In this document: positions 61,996 through 64,000 of the stretch, in pieces
How positions within the stretch are numbered: position 1 is the stretch's first letter
How the letters are laid out: every line of letters starts with the position of its first letter
NCBI RefSeq assembly: GCF_900240995.1
Contig: NZ_LT965954.1
Location: 507,042 to 571,041 of the forward strand
Length of the DNA: 64,000 nucleotides
Direction: 5' to 3'
Source of the DNA: Bacillus sp. Marseille-P3661
Lineage (GTDB): Bacteria; Bacillota; Bacilli; Bacillales; Bacillaceae_J
The notes under the pieces: model-generated
What the model was told of the DNA's origin: nothing
Databases searched by the model: none
Seen by the model: only the letters and a program-made list of their open reading frames with translations
Translations under genes and position numbers: made by a program

Positions 61996-62390
61996 TAATT
62001 TACTAAACGTTGTGCTTCTCGTAATTGAAAAGTACGCACTCGTCTTGGTAAGAATCGGCGAATTTCATCTTCATTATAGCCAACTTGCAAACGTTTTTCG
62101 TCAATAATAATAGGACGACGAAGCAAACCAGGGTTCTCACTAATCAATTTAAATAATTCTTGTAAAGGCATTGTTTCTAGATCGACATCTAGTTTTTGGA
62201 AGATTTTAGATCTTGTTGAGATAATTTCATCTGTTCCATTCTCAGTCATTCTCAAAATCTCTTTTGTTTCATCTATAGTTAGCGGCTCTGTAAATATGTT
62301 TCTTTCTCTGTATGCTATTTCATGTTCTTCAAGCCAAGCCTTTGCTTTTCGGCATGAAGTACAACTTGGTGATGTATACAACGTTACCAT
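61995..62390 (-). CDS. spx: Transcriptional regulator Spx
   Basis: 131 residues. The redox switch [14 protein letters not shown] (Cys10/Cys13) and conserved [54 protein letters not shown]. Spx contacts the RNA polymerase alpha CTD and drives the thiol-stress regulon; it is degraded by ClpXP with SpxH, also present in this window. ATG start, full length. Confidence 0.98.
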   Translation of the reverse strand: MVTLYTSPSCTSCRKAKAWLEEHEIAYRERNIFTEPLTIDETKEILRMTENGTDEIISTRSKIFQKLDVDLETMPLQELFKLISENPGLLRRPIIIDEKRLQVGYNEDEIRRFLPRRVRTFQLREAQRLVN

Positions 62391-62802
62391 TCAAAGCTCA
62401 CTCCTCTAATGTTTAACAAATTTATATAAAAACTGACTATTATTTTAAAATTATTTTTAATAAGCATTATTTGTAATTATTATACAACAAACCGGGCTAT
62501 AAATATATAGTTTTTAAAAATAAATGTTTAAAAAGTACATTTTTACTGGCTGTTATACAATAAATTGACCTTTAATTGAGAATAAGATTGTATGTAGAGT
62601 CTTCTTAAATTGGTTTAATATTTTTATATCGCTCCTTTCGAAATTAATAATATGTTTGCATATATATATACGTTAAACCTTAACAAAAGGTTTCAACTAA
62701 TCTGTGAATTTTTTAACAAAAAAATTAAAGAATTCCAATAGGGATAATTAATGATTATGAATTAAACCTTTAGCGAGTTGATGTTTATTCAATTCTGTTT
62801 GA
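62391..62802. other. AT-rich region upstream of spx
   Basis: About 410 bases without a gene. It should contain the spx promoters (several are known in B. subtilis) on the minus strand, but I cannot assign them. The right edge passes into the tandem array. Confidence 0.4.
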
Positions 62803-62814
62803 ATACGGACAGCC

Positions 62815-64000
62815 GATTTCCCTTCAGAATCTGGGCAGGATTCTGACTCCTCATGCCATCTTTCTTTCAATCTGTCAGAATCACACTAGGATTCTGACTC
62901 CTCATGCCGATTTTCAATCAATCCTGTCAGAATCACACCTGGATTCTGACTCCTCATGCGCATTTTTCTTCAATCCTGTCAGAATCACACCTGGATTCTG
63001 ACTCCTCATGCCCATTTTCTTTCAATCCTGTCAGAATTACACTAGGATTCTGACTCCTCAAGCGCTTTTTCTTTCAATCCTGTCAGAATTCGGGCAGGAT
63101 TCTGACTCCACATGCCGATTTTCACTCAATCCTGTCAGAATCACACTAGGATTGACTCCTCAAGCGCATTTTCTTTCAATCCTGTCAGAATCACACCTGG
63201 ATTCTGACTCCTCAAGGGCATTTTCTTTCAATCCTGTCAGAATTCGGGCAGGATTCTGACTCCTCATGCCGATTTTCACTCAATCCTGTCAGAATCACAC
63301 TAGAATTCTGACTCCTCAAGCGCATTTTCTTTCAATTCTGTCAGAATACAGGCATAGTTCTGACTCCTCATGCCGATTTTCACTCGATCCTGTCAGAATC
63401 ACACCTGGATTCTGACTCCACAAGCACATTTTCTTTCAATCCTGTCAGAATTCGGGCATGATTCGGACCTCCTCATGCCGATTTTCACTCAATCCTGTCA
63501 GAATCACACTAGGATTCTGACTCCTCAAGCGCATTTTCTTTCAATCCTGTCAGAATTCGGGCATGATTCGGACTCCTCATGCCGATTTTCACTCAATCCT
63601 GTCAGAATCACACTAGAATTCTGACTCCATATGCGCATTTTCTTTCAATCCTGTCAGAATCACACCTGGATTCTGACTCCTCAAGGGCATTTTCTTTCAA
63701 TCCTGTCAGAATACAGGCATAGTTCTGACTCCTCATGCCGATTTTCACTCAATCCTGTCAGAATCACACTAGAATTCTGACTCCACATGCGCATTTTCTT
63801 TCAATCCTGTCAGAATTCGTGCATGATTCTGACTCCTCATGCCGATTTTCACTCGATCCTGTCAGAATCACACCTGGATTCTGACTCCACAAGCACATTT
63901 TCTTTCAATCCTGTCAGAATCACACCTGGATTCTGACTCCTCAAGCGCATTTTCTTTCAATCCTGTCAGAATTCGGGCAGGATTCTGACTCCTCATGCCG
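62815..64000. repeat. Tandem array of ~52-bp hairpin units
   Basis: About 22 units, continuing past the window end. Each has an inverted repeat GTCAGAAT..ATTCTGAC (8-bp stem, ~9-base loop) followed by ACTCCTCA..GC..ATTTTC..TCAATCCT. Two unit types tend to alternate: loop CACACCTGG/CACACTAGG with spacer AAGCGCATTTTCTTTC, and loop TCGGGCAGG/ACAGGCATA with spacer ATGCCGATTTTCACTC, giving a ~104-bp higher order. Unit length is not a multiple of three, so the frames through it are not genes. Confidence 0.88.

Noticed and set aside
63008-63624. Open frames inside the tandem array
   Set aside because: They are by-products of a 52-bp unit with few stops; the unit is not a multiple of three, there is no ribosome site, and the frames encode the repeat in rotating phases.
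62815-64000. CRISPR array
   Set aside because: Units repeat end to end with no unique spacers; both the stem and the spacer parts are repeated, and no cas gene is near.

Overview
The window is low-GC DNA from a spore-forming member of the Bacillaceae. Gene content and order follow, from memory, the Bacillus subtilis spx-yjbE-mecA-coiA-pepF-yjbH-yjbJ-yjbK-yjbM-nadF-yjbO-prpE-mgtE-yjbQ-fabI-cotO-cotZ-yjcA-yjcF-yjcG-yjcH region, read here from right to left. The abundance of dispersed intergenic repeats and the large YheC/YheD set suggest a Neobacillus/Cytobacillus-like lineage rather than the B. subtilis group (inference).

Left part (1-14.5 kb). An accessory patch (1-3.2 kb) holds small membrane and secreted proteins and ends at the 3' half of a tRNA-Val gene, probably the scar of an integrated element. 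It is followed by an MBL hydrolase, an FAH-family hydrolase beside an aldehyde dehydrogenase relic, a glutaredoxin gene with an in-frame UGA exactly at its first catalytic cysteine, the yjcH-yjcG-yjcF block, a DUF421 protein, csaA, a two-gene chromate transporter and a FapA-family protein.

Spore-surface part (14.5-34 kb). This holds yjcA, two signal-less cell-wall hydrolases that share a C-terminal domain, five ATP-grasp proteins (four YheC/YheD-like), three Cys-rich CotY/CotZ/ExsY-like proteins, CotB, a CotB-like three-repeat protein and CotO. An ArsB-like permease with an overlapping 50-codon membrane peptide sits in the middle. Two decayed group II introns, one inside the other, split the ATP-grasp cluster, and a third intron relic lies upstream of cotO. 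Good sigma-K-type promoters precede the CotY-like gene and cotO.

Right part (34-62.4 kb). This is mostly housekeeping: fabI, yjbQ, mgtE, rodA-like, prpE, rpiA, rluD-type pseudouridine synthase, nadF, relQ, yjbK, yjbJ, spxH, pepF, coiA, mecA, terC-like and spx. Inserted into it is a polysaccharide/kinase block (gtaB, ugd, a glycosyltransferase, a HipA-like kinase and a YrzF-like kinase), probably for a spore-surface glycan. Two ~605-bp copies of an apparently non-autonomous mobile element, with terminal inverted repeats and 10-bp target duplications, bracket this block in inverted orientation.

Right end (62.8-64 kb): a tandem array of ~52-bp hairpin-forming units that runs off the window.

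Strongest leads: the UGA-containing glutaredoxin with a SECIS-like hairpin, the ATP-grasp/Cys-rich coat protein cluster, the 605-bp element with intact target duplications, and tandem intergenic hairpins whose stems covary.
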